Shown here: positions 52,115 to 63,977 of the stretch, one piece after another
How the letters are laid out: the number at the start of each line of letters is the position of its first letter
Position numbering within the stretch: the stretch's first letter is position 1
NCBI GenBank assembly: GCA_008921705.1
Contig: VFFE01006076.1
Span: 196,118-260,117 of the forward strand
DNA from: Burhinus oedicnemus
Taxonomy: Eukaryota; Chordata; Aves; Charadriiformes; Burhinidae
Reading direction: 5' to 3'
DNA: 64,000 bases
Translations under genes and position numbers: made by a program
The notes under the pieces: model-generated
What the model was told of the DNA's origin: nothing
Databases searched by the model: none
Seen by the model: only the letters and a program-made list of their open reading frames with translations

Positions 52115-52177
<63 letters not shown>

Positions 52178-52192
52178 TACACACACACACAC
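52115..52192. repeat. (AC)n microsatellite
   Basis: Thirty uninterrupted AC units (52115-52174) are followed by TCTT and seven more AC units (52179-52192). The long perfect run predicts length polymorphism. The Thr/His and Cys/Val repeat open frames on either strand are artefacts. Confidence 0.98.
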
Positions 52193-52199
52193 GCTTTCT

Positions 52200-52520
52200 T
52201 AACTTGGCCTGCATCTGTATATGGGACTGATTTTAAAAGCCTTTTGTAAAATGACTCTCATTAATGTCAAATGGCTTTTAATCAGGTCCCTAATCGAGCA
52301 GCTTGACACTAATGAGACTCATTTTATTAAGGACTTCCTAAAAGTTTGAGTTCAAATCTTGATTTTACTTGATCTATAGCAAAAGCCCGTGTGAAATGCA
52401 TAGAACAATGATTTTACCTTTAATTAGGCTTTATTAAGGGCTTCAAATGATTTAAACATCTATGCTACTTTGACAGCCAATTAAGGACATCAGTTTACTG
52501 TAAACGTTTGCAAAGGGTAG
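52200..52520. promoter_or_regulatory. Candidate developmental enhancer / conserved non-coding element
   Basis: About 320 bases with a very high density of homeodomain-type cores: CATTAATG, CTTTTAATC, CCTAATCG, ACTAATGAG, TTTATTAAGG, TTTAATTAGG with TAATTA at 52421-52426, a second TTTATTAAGG, and CCAATTAAGG at 52478-52487. There is a MEIS/TGIF-type TGACAG at 52471-52476. There is also an inverted pair of forkhead half-sites GTTTACTGTAAAC at 52493-52505. The phrase TTTATTAAGG(A/G)CTTC occurs twice about 105 bases apart. This texture is typical of deeply conserved enhancers near developmental genes. Conservation itself cannot be shown here. Confidence 0.45.
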
Positions 52521-55500
52521 TGTAAGCTTTTAACTTGTCATGTCTAAAGCACAAGAAGCTCTTCATCTACTTGTAGCTTCTACCTACTCAGACAAACAAA
52601 ACGAATAATGCTACCTGGAGCTTCCAATGCTTTGTAACAACTAGAGGGTCTGCAGCAGCAGGAAAATCGTAGCTATGTTTGCAATACACAGTTTCACACA
52701 AGCAAGCATGATAGGTATGAGAGGCTGCTCCTCTAATAAATACAGGGTTATGAGATGACCTCAGGTTGCCCCTTGTCATTTCCACGGTCCGCTCCTAACG
52801 CATGCAGGAGGGAAGGGGCAAGGAGCAATGTCACAGCACACATCAAATAGGTCTTGTATTTAGCTGCAATGTTGCACTGAGGTACTATACGCTGCACTTG
52901 GTATAAACCCAGTATAGTAACCTCTCTCTGTAAGTCACCATTTCCTCAAATTAGTTTCCCTGGCTGCTCCAGGGGCAGCATAGCAGCCTGGTTTTCCTAA
53001 TAATGAGTTCATGGTAAAGCCAGATAATTTTAGCAGTTTTTCACCGAATGTCCAGCTGTATTTCTGAATGTAACTAGTTTTCTGATTTTGTCTTAGTTTG
53101 TTTTATGTACACTTACAGGTGGTTTTCCAACATATTATGCAACATGTTATCCTTAAAAAATCTTCTTTGAACATCTGGAGATAAAACTTTTGAATTAACA
53201 GTCACATTTTCATCATTTTTAGAGTCTGTCAGGCTTTGAGCTTCACTTTCTTGCCTTTCCAAGAATAAATCTGGTAATCTCTTTTGAGTTTTATCAGGTC
53301 ACTCCAACTTTCTGCGATACTCCTTGTGAATGGATTTCATTATCTAAGAACAAGTTTCCTTGAGACATTTAGTTGCTACAGCTGGCTTCCATGTGTTAAC
53401 TTCTCATCTTGACAGCGTCTCCCTGTGACACTAGAGATGAAAAGCTTGCCAGTTGTGTTATATTGTTTTCTCTGTTTATGTTGAAAGGTTTTCCGTTTGG
53501 TCCTCACCTGTGGTATTACTGGTGCCAAACAAAACGTGTTCTGTTGGAGAAGGAATTCTTGTTCCGCTATTGCATCCAGCAGTGTTCAAGCATCATTTCC
53601 TGTAGCTGAAGCAACAGTAACAATATTATTCAGAAATGGTTGCATCATCTTTGTCATCTTGAGACCATCTCGCAGCCAAGTTAACAAAATTTGCCTGTGC
53701 TTGTAGAGAGCCCAAATCAGGAATAAACACTCATTTGGATCCACTCCAGAGATAGTCAGCTGGCATTGTACAGTTACGTGACCTGAATCAGTGCCCTCCC
53801 CCAAATATATTGGAAACACATCACCCCGATTCAGTGAGCCAGATCCTGTTCACTGCTACACTAACGTGAAGCTGGAGTGTGTCTTCTGATGACAACAGAG
53901 AGTGATATACAGCTGTGGACTTGATCAGAAAACTGGCCAGAACTAGAGCTGACCAAGCAACTCAGAACACAATTGACTAAGCAAGCACAGGACACTGTCC
54001 TTGGGAGTCTGTTGCATGTTGTTGGGTTCCCCTGCCACGCTGGAAGTAACAAGACTCAGGATTCAGTTCCTTTTACTTTTTATTGAATGTCTACCAAATA
54101 TTGTCATTTCTTATTCATTCTTTTAGTGCTGGGAGTGATTATATTTCCTCTGGTTTTGTTTACTTCATGGATTGATAGATGAAGTAAAAAGTGACATAGC
54201 ATGTTCCAAAATTCATCTGTGTTGGTGCCTTCTAACTGACCATGTAAATCTGAGGATATAGCTTCTCTCTCTGATGGTGCAAGTGTGGCTGTCCTGGTCA
54301 GAAGGAGGTCTTCAGAGAGCCCAGTCTTTATCTCTCAGGGAGAGCTAGCACAGATCAAATATTTTAAGCTGCTGTCTCTCAGGGTCACACAGGCCTTAAC
54401 CAAGGCACAATTCCCAGAAAAGTTTTATTTGCTGGGTAGAGCTTGAAAATGTAACTTGTAAATGTCACATTCACATCCTGTGTGTATCTGTGAGCACGAG
54501 TTTGTTGCATTCGTGAGACTGTCATGAAAGGTTCAGGGAACTTAATGAGCTAGTACGTAAGTGGTGATGACAATCTATGTACTATAGATACACTTCTTAC
54601 ACTGTGAATATTCAAGTTTAGGGCTATGACCCACAGAACTGACCTAAACAAATCCTTTCTTGCATTTCAGCAGACAGTTACATAATAATGTACATGTACA
54701 TACCTCTCACTGAGGAAACAATTCTTCAGATTACTAGAAGATTAAAGCTTTCCAACACGCAAAGAACACCACTTTCAGGGTGGCTCTCCATAGATGCTCT
54801 TTTCTTTTTAACGATGATTTTGGCAGTGTGTTTTTGGAACTGCTAACTATCACAAATATGCATTCTGTACATTAAACATTCTATTTCATAGAATATTCTG
54901 CATTTTACAGCATGAAGAAAACCAGAGTAAATGCAAAGGGCCACAGAGAAGTGTCAGACTTTTCATAGGTATCTTGGCAAATGTTCTCACTTGCTTTGTT
55001 TGCTCTGTAGTTGCTTAGTTGCTGAACTTAAAATTTAAAAATACAAATATTTGTCTCTCAATTATCCAACTGAGGAATCAACACAGAAGAGATAAAGGGG
55101 AAGTAAGGCTGACACAGAAGGGAAGAAAGAGTGGAGTGCTTACGGTTGCAGAAGAACTTGACATAATTTAGAACTACTGGTTTATATTTCTTTCAGAATG
55201 AGTGAAACTTTTCCAGAAGCAATCTAATTTCCTCGCAAACTGTGGAAGTTTAATTTCCTAACAGCAGAGAAAGGTGTCAAAAACTGTCTTTTGCATCACT
55301 CACAATATAAATCCAAACCGAAATCACTTTCATTTTAAAAAACAGTTAAGCCCCCTAGAAAATGTACTTTATTGTCAGTATCACATCATTTACAAAGTTG
55401 GGGCATTTAACAGCAAGGAAATTAATATTTAAGGAGATCGTAAATCATATATTACCCACATAGTAAAGTCGCACAATATTCTCATCAGTTATAAAAAAAA

Positions 55501-57192
55501 GTCTATTTCAGCCTTAACTCTGACCAGGGGCTTAACTTTTCTAGCCTCATTTTGGTAATTAATTATTTTCTTTTATTAATTCCTTCTTTCATTCCTTCCT
55601 TACCTTTTCTCTCTCCTGTGCCCTTCTCTGTTACTCTTTTCATATAACACAATATAACAGAATCAAAAGTCCATCTAAAAATGATCCGTAGATGGACAAC
55701 TAAGAACGTAGTTAAGGCTCAGATGATGCTTTGTGGCTACAGATGTATTAATTTCACTTCTTAGCTATCATTATTCTCTAGACACTACAGTTGAGACAAT
55801 AAATGCACAGGTGAGCACAACTGGGCACTTAGGAGGCTTATGTAAAATACAACATTCCCGTAACTTTCTGGAAGAAATGAGTTGTCTGAATTAGTGAGCC
55901 GCTAAACACATCCAGATCCCTCTTCTTCCCCCACAGGTTACTTCCTCCAGTGCTGGTTTACACATCGTTGTGCTGAAGACTCACCAGTGCTACAACTTCT
56001 GATTCAGAGTTACCATTAATCACCACTGTAGGACTCTGCACTTTGAACATGGACTACCAGTTACGGAGTACTAGGCTATTATCTGTCATGAAGATATGAT
56101 ACCTTAGCAAGGACCTATCAGCAATGCTGTACTAGATACACATCATAATGGTCATTATCATTCATGAAAACTTCCAGCTATGATGTCCCTTGTTTTTCAT
56201 GACAAACAGAGGTGAGCACAGAGATTAACATCCCACAAGTAGGACAGACAGAATAGATGTCTTGGTGAGAATGAAGGGGAGGAATGATGGGATGGACAGA
56301 GAGAAGAGAAAAAACTTCCCAGCAGCAGAAAGATGAGCAGAGAAGGAAAGGCAGATAGACTGCAGAAAGAAAAAAAAAAAAAAGTATTTGAAGAAAAGGA
56401 TACGAAGGCGAAAATTTGGGAAAGGAAAGAGCTCTCATCAATGGATTACTTTGTCCTTTGTGCAAAATCAAAGAACACCAAAGAGGCTCTGACAGAAACT
56501 GCCAGTGAACCTCTGCTCTTCAGCAGGCAGAGCGCAGAGGCATCTGCAGAGATGTGCATTTTCTCTATCCGTTGTAACAGAAACGTCAGAACCGTCTCCT
56601 TAACAAATCCACATAGCAAAATGAGTTTCTGAGTTAAGAGATCAGTGTCATCCCCTTGGAAAAACCCCCACTTTGCACTCACAGTATCTTTCTTTGTAGC
56701 TGGGCCATTCTTACTGGGTGTCTGTGTTTCTGCCCTCCCTCCTCCTTTCAGACATAGCTGAATCTTCATCCATTTTTGTTTAAAACTAGTAAAAAATGAA
56801 TGGGAACTTCCATTTTTGCATGCTTGGCATTGGTTTAATTACTGCCACAACATGGAAGAGCATATATAGTCCCACCAGTGGTCACACTATGCTTCTGTTT
56901 GGTAAACCCTTTGACTTCGTCACTATTTAGGAGCAAGAAAGTTTGTGAACGGTATCTTAGGAGAAAAGGTTGTTCCACAGCTGTGACCTTGAACTCCCTG
57001 AAGAATTATTACAGAATTATAACAGAATTATTTCTTACTCAATCACAAAAAAATACAGGTTATATGTCCTAAAATGCCCCTTCCCAACTTATTCCTTGTC
57101 TGGAACACAGAGTGTTCAAAAACCTGCCATACTTCCTAAATGATAGGTTGGTGCTCTTTCAGTCTTCTTCCCCATTAAGAAGCTCACCACTT
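52521..57192. other. Unique DNA, no gene seen
   Basis: 4.7 kb without a recognised repeat larger than an A14 run (about 56370-56383) and a short ACAGAATTAT-like triplication (about 57003-57031). Open frames at 53409-53819 and 56178-56769 do not look like protein. Confidence 0.5.
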
Positions 57193-57864
57193 CCAGGTCA
57201 CTTGGGGAGGAATAACCCCATGAACCACTACAGGTTAGGGGCTGACCTGCTGGAAAGCAGCTCTGTGGAAAGGGACCTGGGAGTCCTGGTGGACAAGAGG
57301 ATGACCATGAGCCAGCAATGTGCCCTTGTGGCCAAGAAGGCCAATGGCATCCTGGGGTGCATCAAGAGGAGTGTGGCAAGCAGGTCAAGGGAGGTTATCC
57401 TCCCCATTTTCTCTGCCCTGGTGAGGCCACATCTGGAGTACTGTGTCCAGTTCTGGGCTCCCCAGTTCAAGAAGAACAGGGAACTGCTGGAGAGGATACA
57501 ACAAAGGGCTACAAAGAGAATTCCGGGGCTGGAACATCTTTCTTATGAGGAAAGGCTGAGGGACTTGGGTCTTTTTAGTCTGGAGAAGAGAAGGCTGAGG
57601 GGGGATCTCATCAATGCTTATAACTATCTAAAGGGTGGGTGTCAAGATAATGGGGCCAGACTCTTTTCAGTGGTGCCCAGCAACAGGACAAGAGGCAATG
57701 GGCACAAACTGGAACACATGAAATTCCATCTCAACATGAGGAGGAACTTCTTTCCTTTGAGGGTGGCAGAGCACTGGAACAGGCTGCCCAGAGAGGTGGT
57801 GGAGCCTCTGACTCTGAAGACACTCAAAACCTGCCTGGATGCCATCCTGTGCAACCTGCTCTAG
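57193..57864 (+). pseudogene. CR1 ORF2 C-terminal fragment
   Basis: Roughly 223 codons remain open to a TAG at 57862-57864 without frameshift. Family hallmarks are visible in order: [119 protein letters not shown]. The endonuclease and the catalytic RT motifs lie upstream in a full-length CR1 and are absent, so the fragment cannot be autonomous. The unbroken frame suggests a fairly young insertion. The open frame extends 5' to 57112 through non-CR1 DNA, which is chance. Confidence 0.95.
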
Positions 57865-57954
57865 GTGACTCTGTTCTGGCAGGGGGGTTGGACTAGATGA
57901 TCTCCAGAGGTCACTTCCAACCCCTGTGATTCTGCGATTCTGTCATTCTGTGAT
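57193..57954 (+). mobile_element. 5'-truncated CR1 LINE with intact 3' end
   Basis: The copy keeps the C-terminal part of CR1 ORF2 (reverse-transcriptase/thumb side) and the whole short 3' UTR. The UTR includes GGGGGGTTGGACTAGATGAT, CACTTCCAACCCCTGTGATT and the terminal ATTCTGTGAT-like tail ending at 57954. The 5' junction is placed where CR1 similarity starts (CACTTGGGGAGGAATAACCC) and is approximate. CR1 inserts by target-primed reverse transcription and usually truncates 5', as here. Confidence 0.97.
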
Positions 57955-60767
57955 ATCTTCTGTTAGACATAGGCTGTAGTAGAGAAGTTGTCTTTCATTT
58001 CAAGGCCCAACAAATTGCACTGAACAAGTTCCATGCAAAGAAATGGCAGGCATATAATTCACAGGAGTTGTACTGGGAGCAGTGGAGAACCCCAAGTTAA
58101 AAGAGATCCTCTAAAACTACTATTTCTATATACTATTCAGTGGAAAAGATGCTCAGATTAAAGATGTGGCTTCTACTTCCTCACACAACAAGAAGAGGGC
58201 AAAGAAGATTAAGCATAATCACGCTACCATCACAAAGTTAGTTTCTTAGGCATGTACATGAATATCGTGACAAGATTACATCTCTCATGGAAGCACCTGT
58301 ACTAAGATAAGGGAGCAAGAACTGAGAAGACAGTCCCGTGTCTAAAGAAGGTACTGAACATGGCTGTGAAGCAGCTGCATGCCAGCTCTTCTAGTGAAGG
58401 GTCTGCAATAGTCTCTGAGACGGGTTTGGGCACAAATGGAACTAGGCCAACTGGAGCTCATGAAATGAGGGTGTGCCATGCTGGAATAGGAGGGATTATA
58501 TTTTTTCTCTTCAAGTAAGGACATTTGACTACTATTTTTTAATAATGTTTATAGTTTGAAAATTGGGTTGGAATCTCACTTGCCGCTGGACCACTCGTTT
58601 TAGCAAGAATATGCTCAGCCATATGCTAACAACAACATAATGGCCTAAGAAAATAACAGTGAAATAAACAGTGCTTCTGCATTTGATGGTTTCTATGATA
58701 CTATAATAGGAAAGAAAAATCCTATAGCTACTCCCAATATAGCTGAGTCAGTTTTACAGAAAAGGGTAGCTATAATAATTCTGATTCAGGGGATGACTGA
58801 GAAACAAGTTAACTGGAACGTTAACTCCAGTGAACTTGGGTGAAAAAAACCAACTTCTTCCACGTGGATGAATTCACTCAGATAAGTCATTTCAGATAAA
58901 CAATCTTTCCACCATCATACCAAAGGGGTCCAAGATAATTTACATAGGTAAAATTCATAGCCAAACACCAGAAATGTCATTTTGATGCTTATTTTCTGCA
59001 TGTATTTGAGATTCTATAATTGAAACTTTACAATCCAATGAGAAGTAGAAGAGGGAAAACGCGCAGTTGTTCTTCTGAAAAGAACTCGGGATTTAGTGTC
59101 ACAGGATGCTGGGTCAGGCACTGAAGACAGCTGAAAAAGATTTCTGCTTCCACCATCCTTCTTTTCTCTCCATGCCTTAGCCATTCATCCTAGCTATACA
59201 CTATGGGTTGCCAGTAAAGTTAGTACAGCTATTTACACTGTCAACTAGCTCTCTGAAATAAAAAAAAAAAAGGGGGAAGGGAGAGAAAAAGAAATAGCTA
59301 AGTTACCATTATTTGGATGACACAGCTTAGACTTCAGCCTAATCAAAGAGATGCACCTGTACAAATGGGAAGATGGCAAACAAGCATGCTGGCACAAGTG
59401 TCAGTACAAGTGGAGGGAGGCTCTTCAGACAGTTTTGCAACTAAAACCAGTATCTTTTCAAATTATACCTGTCAGTATGGTCAAAACTATAATGAGGTGG
59501 AAGCCAATTCTTCAAAAAAGACAATAAAGACAATCAAAGAGGGAAAGGTAAGAGAAAGCACAGGGTGAACAGAATGGGAAAATACGCAGTGCAGCCTTAT
59601 TCATAAAAGCAAAATGAAATCCACATGGTAACTGAATGAGGCAGTATCAGTTCAATATCAGCAAACAGAAAAAGCCCAGACCCAAGCCTGTTCCAAGGTC
59701 CAGACACAAATTCTGTTTCTTCACTACCAACAGACAGGAAATAAAGGATCCTGCCCCTTATTTCCTTACGTGAATCACTGAACTTTCGCCATTAAATTGC
59801 TCAGGGGAAATCCAAGGCTTGGGCTGGAGCACACCCTGGGCAGTGGACTGCTCTGCCAAATCCCCGTCCCAATTTCTTTCTGTTTCTTTCTCCTGCCCCA
59901 GACTCTTTATCCCAATTGAGTACTTTCACCCGCCCTGTTTCTTGTCTTCTCTACATTCAGAGCGGAAGGGTTTCCTCTGCATTGCCAGAAGGCTCATTAA
60001 AGACTGCTGTCAATTATCGTGCTTACTCCCATAGTGACCGACAAGAAGTAAGAACAGTAATTCCTGCCTAAAAGTCATGCTTTGCTGTGAACCACACACA
60101 GGGTTAGGGGTACAGACCCTATAGGCTCCACACTAGGAACAGTGGGAGGCATGCCCTGTGCGGGTGAGCGATCTTGAGCTATTGGCTGCCGAATGCAAAA
60201 ATGTGTCTAACACATAGGTGAAAACTGTCACTCAAAATTTGGACATACATAGGGAGGTGGCTTTTCGTGAGAACAGCAGTGTACTCAAAACAGGGATCAT
60301 ATCCTGTTTCAAAGCATAAGGAGGCAGGTATTTGCTAAGGAAAAAACTGCGAATATAATTGATCATGTGCAAAACCAGTGTTTTATTTAAAAAAAAAACC
60401 CAAACAACACAACCAACAAATACTTTATTCTTTTCAAAAGCAGTTGAAGTTAAAAGTAAATAAAATCAGAGGCAAGCTGGACGCACAGAAAACTGCAGAT
60501 CAAAGAACTGTGTACCAGCAAATCGGATTGTATGGTGGCTGGTGTCAAGTGACCTAGCTGCACTGTTTATAAAAAAGTTATGGTTGAAACTAAGGAAATC
60601 TGAATACTCCTTTGGATTCCAAAACTATCCATCTTTCTACGGCAACCTCTAAATGACTCCCTGACACAACCTCCACTCTTTGAAGATTTTTCTTCTCTTC
60701 CCTGAAGAGTATTCTTTCATCTACTATGCTCCAGACTCTCCCACTCCAAAAGCTGATGAACATGTAC
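57955..60767. other. Unique DNA, no gene seen
   Basis: Contains an A11-G5 purine run near 59260-59276 and an A10 run near 60391. No exon or interspersed repeat is recognised. Confidence 0.5.
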
Positions 60768-60946
60768 CTCCAGTTCCTTCTGAAAATGTTCTCTGTTCCG
60801 GAAGGTCTTCAGGGGCCAGCACGTCTGCTTGCAGGACTTCTTCCTGGAGGACTTTGGGCTGCCACTTCCTTTGAATAGATATGCCCTCTGTGGTTTCCTC
60901 CTTAATTATGACCCTGGGGTGCCTAACACATCTCTGGAGCACTGAT
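60768..60946 (-). CDS. Candidate internal exon, protein not recognised
   Basis: A minus-strand 179-base segment between an acceptor-like TGAGTTTCGCAG (AG at 60947-60948) and a donor GAG|GTACAT (GT at 60766-60767). It is open in one frame and encodes a charged, Glu/Gln/Lys-rich stretch including RVIIKEETTEG, IQRKWQPKVLQEEVLQ and LAPEDLPEQRTF. That composition is more protein-like than most open frames nearby. It begins with one base that completes a codon, the phase required by the possible first exon at 63791-63954. I do not recognise the protein. It may be a UTR, a lncRNA exon or chance. Confidence 0.28.
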
Positions 60947-60948
60947 CT

Positions 60949-61627
60949 GCGAAACTCACATAGAAAAGTGCTGGAAAGTTGAAATGAAGCACAGTACAGT
61001 AGAGGGGCTGCCATAGCTAGTGAGCCAGAGGGATTTTCAGGCTGGGTAGGGACTAGAAAGGAAAGAATAATTTCAGGGATAGGTAGGCAAAATAGTGAGA
61101 AGAGAGGCAATTAGATGGAATAGGAGGAAAGTGAGAGGAGAGGCTGAGGTCAGATCCTGGATCACAATCATCTGGAACTAAAAACAGAGGAGGGATTCAG
61201 GGATTAATATCAATAAACAAAGGACAAGACAGAGACACACGGAAACTTGCATTTTGAGCAGTCAGCCAGATATTGATTTTGATCATAGCAGAGGGGTGAG
61301 AATGTGGGGGGACAAAAAGAAAGAGATGAAAGGACAAGTTGTGACAATAGTGATGAAACAGACCAGTTTAGTGCCCTTGCTCAGAGGAGAAAAAACCTGC
61401 ACGTACAGACAAGCTATCTGGCCTCCAACAGAGTACAGAAGCAAGCTCAGGTACCAGTGACAAGCAGTCCACATACGGCAGGTACGCTGAATGAAATTAT
61501 ACCACTACTGACCGTCCCCTCAGTGGTCTCTCCACTCACCTGGTGCCCAGTGTATGTACCTCCTAGCTGTGTTGGAAAGAAACAGCTTAAAGTAGAACAT
61601 GGCACAGGTTAGGAATGCAGGAGTTCT

Positions 61628-61630
<3 letters not shown>
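60949..61630. other. Unique DNA, nothing recognised
   Basis: No gene or repeat is seen. Open frames at 61254-61612 are overlapping shadows. Confidence 0.45.

Positions 61631-61631
<1 letters not shown>

Positions 61632-61661
<30 letters not shown>
61632..61661. repeat. Homopolymer T(30)
   Basis: Thirty uninterrupted T. On the minus strand this would be a poly(A), but no retrocopy body or polyadenylation signal precedes it there and no target duplication is seen. Confidence 0.95.
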
Positions 61662-61663
<2 letters not shown>

Positions 61664-63469
61664 GATGGGGTGTGCAGTTTCCCCTAAGGACGTGGCTGTG
61701 ACGAGGCACTCAGCAAAACTTTGCAGTTTGAGGTTCACACTGAAATGGGTTCAAATGCTCCACATTACGACCAATGTCCAAACTCTCCCACACTAGCTAT
61801 GATTACCATCTGCCCCAGTGGCCTCAGAAGAGAGGATCCTATAATCATAGAAAAAATGCCTCTGGTGACTACGTCCCACTTTTTTCAGAGGCTGTTTTTA
61901 GGTATAGCATAACTTGCACAACATCTTTGTTAGGCTATGTGATGCAATGCAGCATTAGGAAAAGATACTTGGGGACAATGATGCATTTATCAAGTCTACC
62001 AATTCCTAGAGGCTTTGGTGCCTGTATATAAAATAGTCATATAAGCCATGTTGGAACTAGATACATGACAGCGTGGCTTTATTTTTCGCTTGCAGTTTGT
62101 GCCTTTTGTGCCAGAAAAGCCCCCACCATCTATAGCAGGAAATAAGGCAGTGAAAACAACAGTAAAATTCACTGAGATCAGAAAATAGATTTTTAATTTA
62201 TCCTTTTCAGAAAAACAAACTGAGACTGCACAAGGTTCAGGTTTTGTGACCCATTGATTGCTATGTACTTCAGTAAGGTGGCCATTCATGATTAAACATA
62301 CTTTAAGCACTCCAGATATAGGAAGAGAGCTGACTTGTGTAATTAACATTGAACCAATCAATAAGGAGAGCTAATTGTTCGAGGAGATTTAATGTCATAT
62401 TCAATGAATGTATACTTATGAATATTAGCTGTGAGATATAACCGTCTAGGCCTAACACAGCTCCCGCTGAACCTGACGAGAGTGTTGATTGTGGTTTCAG
62501 CAGAAGAGCAATCCTCTAAACAGTGAGCCATCATCTGTGAAATCCCAGGGAAGGTGAGACATGTTGAGGTCTTGAATCTGCAAGCAGGACTAAAAAGTGT
62601 GTTGTAATACACTGAGCAAATGATAATGCAAACTACAGGAAAAAACACTAACAAACAGGGAAAAGCTAATCCCCAGCAAGTAAATTTTTGGAGATGTAGA
62701 ACAGGCAGGTAGAGAATGGATTTCCCCCTTTTCTCCCCTTTAAAAACGATCAGAGGATGTGGAAAGATGTTAGTCATCAATATACTAGTACATTTAGGGA
62801 AAAAATAAATGAATTCAAGGCAGAGAATGGTTTAAAGTGGAACATGTGGTTTTGGCTGTCTGCATTTTACTATTTCTACTTTATTAGGAAAACAGTGGTT
62901 TTCAAGGTAGGAGCATAGGTCTTGGGGGAGGTGAAAAGGAACTCCATGTTACTGTATGACTTTCTGTCATTCAGCTTCTCATACTTCACATCCCCATGAA
63001 AAGGACAATGACGGCTGCTTGACTTTGTAGGACACCTTAGGTTCCTCAGACAAAAACCCAAAAAAAGTCTCAACATTTACATTAGTACATTACAGTAGTA
63101 CCTCACAACCTGTAATGGATCCTCACAGCAGGTCTGCTGGACAGAATTTTATAGATGCTTATTCTAACTTTCAAGTAAGATCTATAGGTTGTCCAAAGCC
63201 ATTGGGACGGCTCTAAGGTTTAGTCTGGCAAGCAACGGTTTGCGCTTAGGTGGACATGAATGAGTTTTCTCTCACCCCACCCAGGCACCTCCAGTTGCTG
63301 GTGGCATTCGGGGCGCCACCTGACCAGCGGCACCTTTTCCAGGCCTGCACGTGCTCCACTGCTGGAAGCACTTCCCAGCAAGGTGGCAGGAGCTACTGCA
63401 CAGGGACAGGGATGAAGGAGCACCTAGGAGGTCGTGCTCCTCGGCCGGACCACCCGTCCTCTGCTGAAG
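61662..63469. other. Transition zone towards CpG island
   Basis: AT-rich up to about 63.2 kb and then rising GC. The longest frame, 140 codons on the minus strand at 62358-62780, shows no domain. No repeat is recognised. Confidence 0.5.
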
Positions 63470-63790
63470 TGCCAGCCGCCCACTTTTCTTTCCAAACGTG
63501 GCCACCACCAACGGACCTTGGCGGGCAGTTCAACGTTCCACGACGCCGAGCAACATTTGTCAAATAACGGCCAGCAGACTGCCGTAAGGCGCAGCCTATG
63601 CCTGCCCCTGAGGCGGCTTTGGGTCAGTGCGTGTCCCGCCGGGATGCCGGCCCACTTCCCCGCGGCCGCCGGGGCGGGCCTGGCCGTGCAGGGCCGCCGG
63701 GGCTCTCCCACGGCCCCTCCTCGCCGCCGGGGCAGGGCCGGGGGGTCCGCGGCCGGTGCCGGGCACGAGGCCTTGCCGCAGGCCTCGCAC

Positions 63791-63954
63791 CTCGCCGCGG
63801 CTCCCGCAGCCCCGCCGGCGGGGCGGCGGGCTCTCAGCCCGGTGGGGGCAGTCCTCGGGGGCGGCGGCAGGGGCGGCGGCGCCCGGGGCCAGCGGCAGCC
63901 GCGGGCCCGGGAGCGCGGTGGGGCGGCGGAGCGCGGGACCGACGCGGCTGCCAT
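63791..63954 (-). CDS. Possible first coding exon of a leftward gene
   Basis: On the minus strand an ATG at 63952-63954 sits in a favourable context (G at -3, G at +4). It opens a frame beginning MAAASVPRSAAPPRSR and continuing Ala/Pro/Arg-rich through the island. A donor-like GCGAG|GTGCGAG has its GT at 63789-63790. An exon ending there would be 54 codons plus two bases, a phase that joins correctly to the candidate at 60768-60946. Met-Ala-Ala starts are common in CpG-island first exons. However, GC-rich DNA gives long Ala/Pro/Arg open frames by chance, and the same frame stays open to 63424. Could be 5' UTR instead. Confidence 0.27.
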
Positions 63955-63977
63955 TTCCCCTGGCCCTCGGCGCTGCC

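Noticed and set aside
52115..52192. Regularly repeated units resembling an array
   Set aside because: It is a dinucleotide microsatellite with no spacer structure, so not CRISPR-like.
52001..52249. Cys/Val and Thr/His repeat proteins on either strand
   Set aside because: They are translations of the AC microsatellite.
62358..62780. 140-codon minus-strand open frame
   Set aside because: Composition is random-like apart from a hydrophobic patch. It has no splice borders, no domain and no promoter.
63424..63790. Remainder of the long Ala/Pro/Arg open frame in the CpG island
   Set aside because: Long stop-free frames are expected in such GC-rich DNA, and the more leftward part overlaps frames on both strands.
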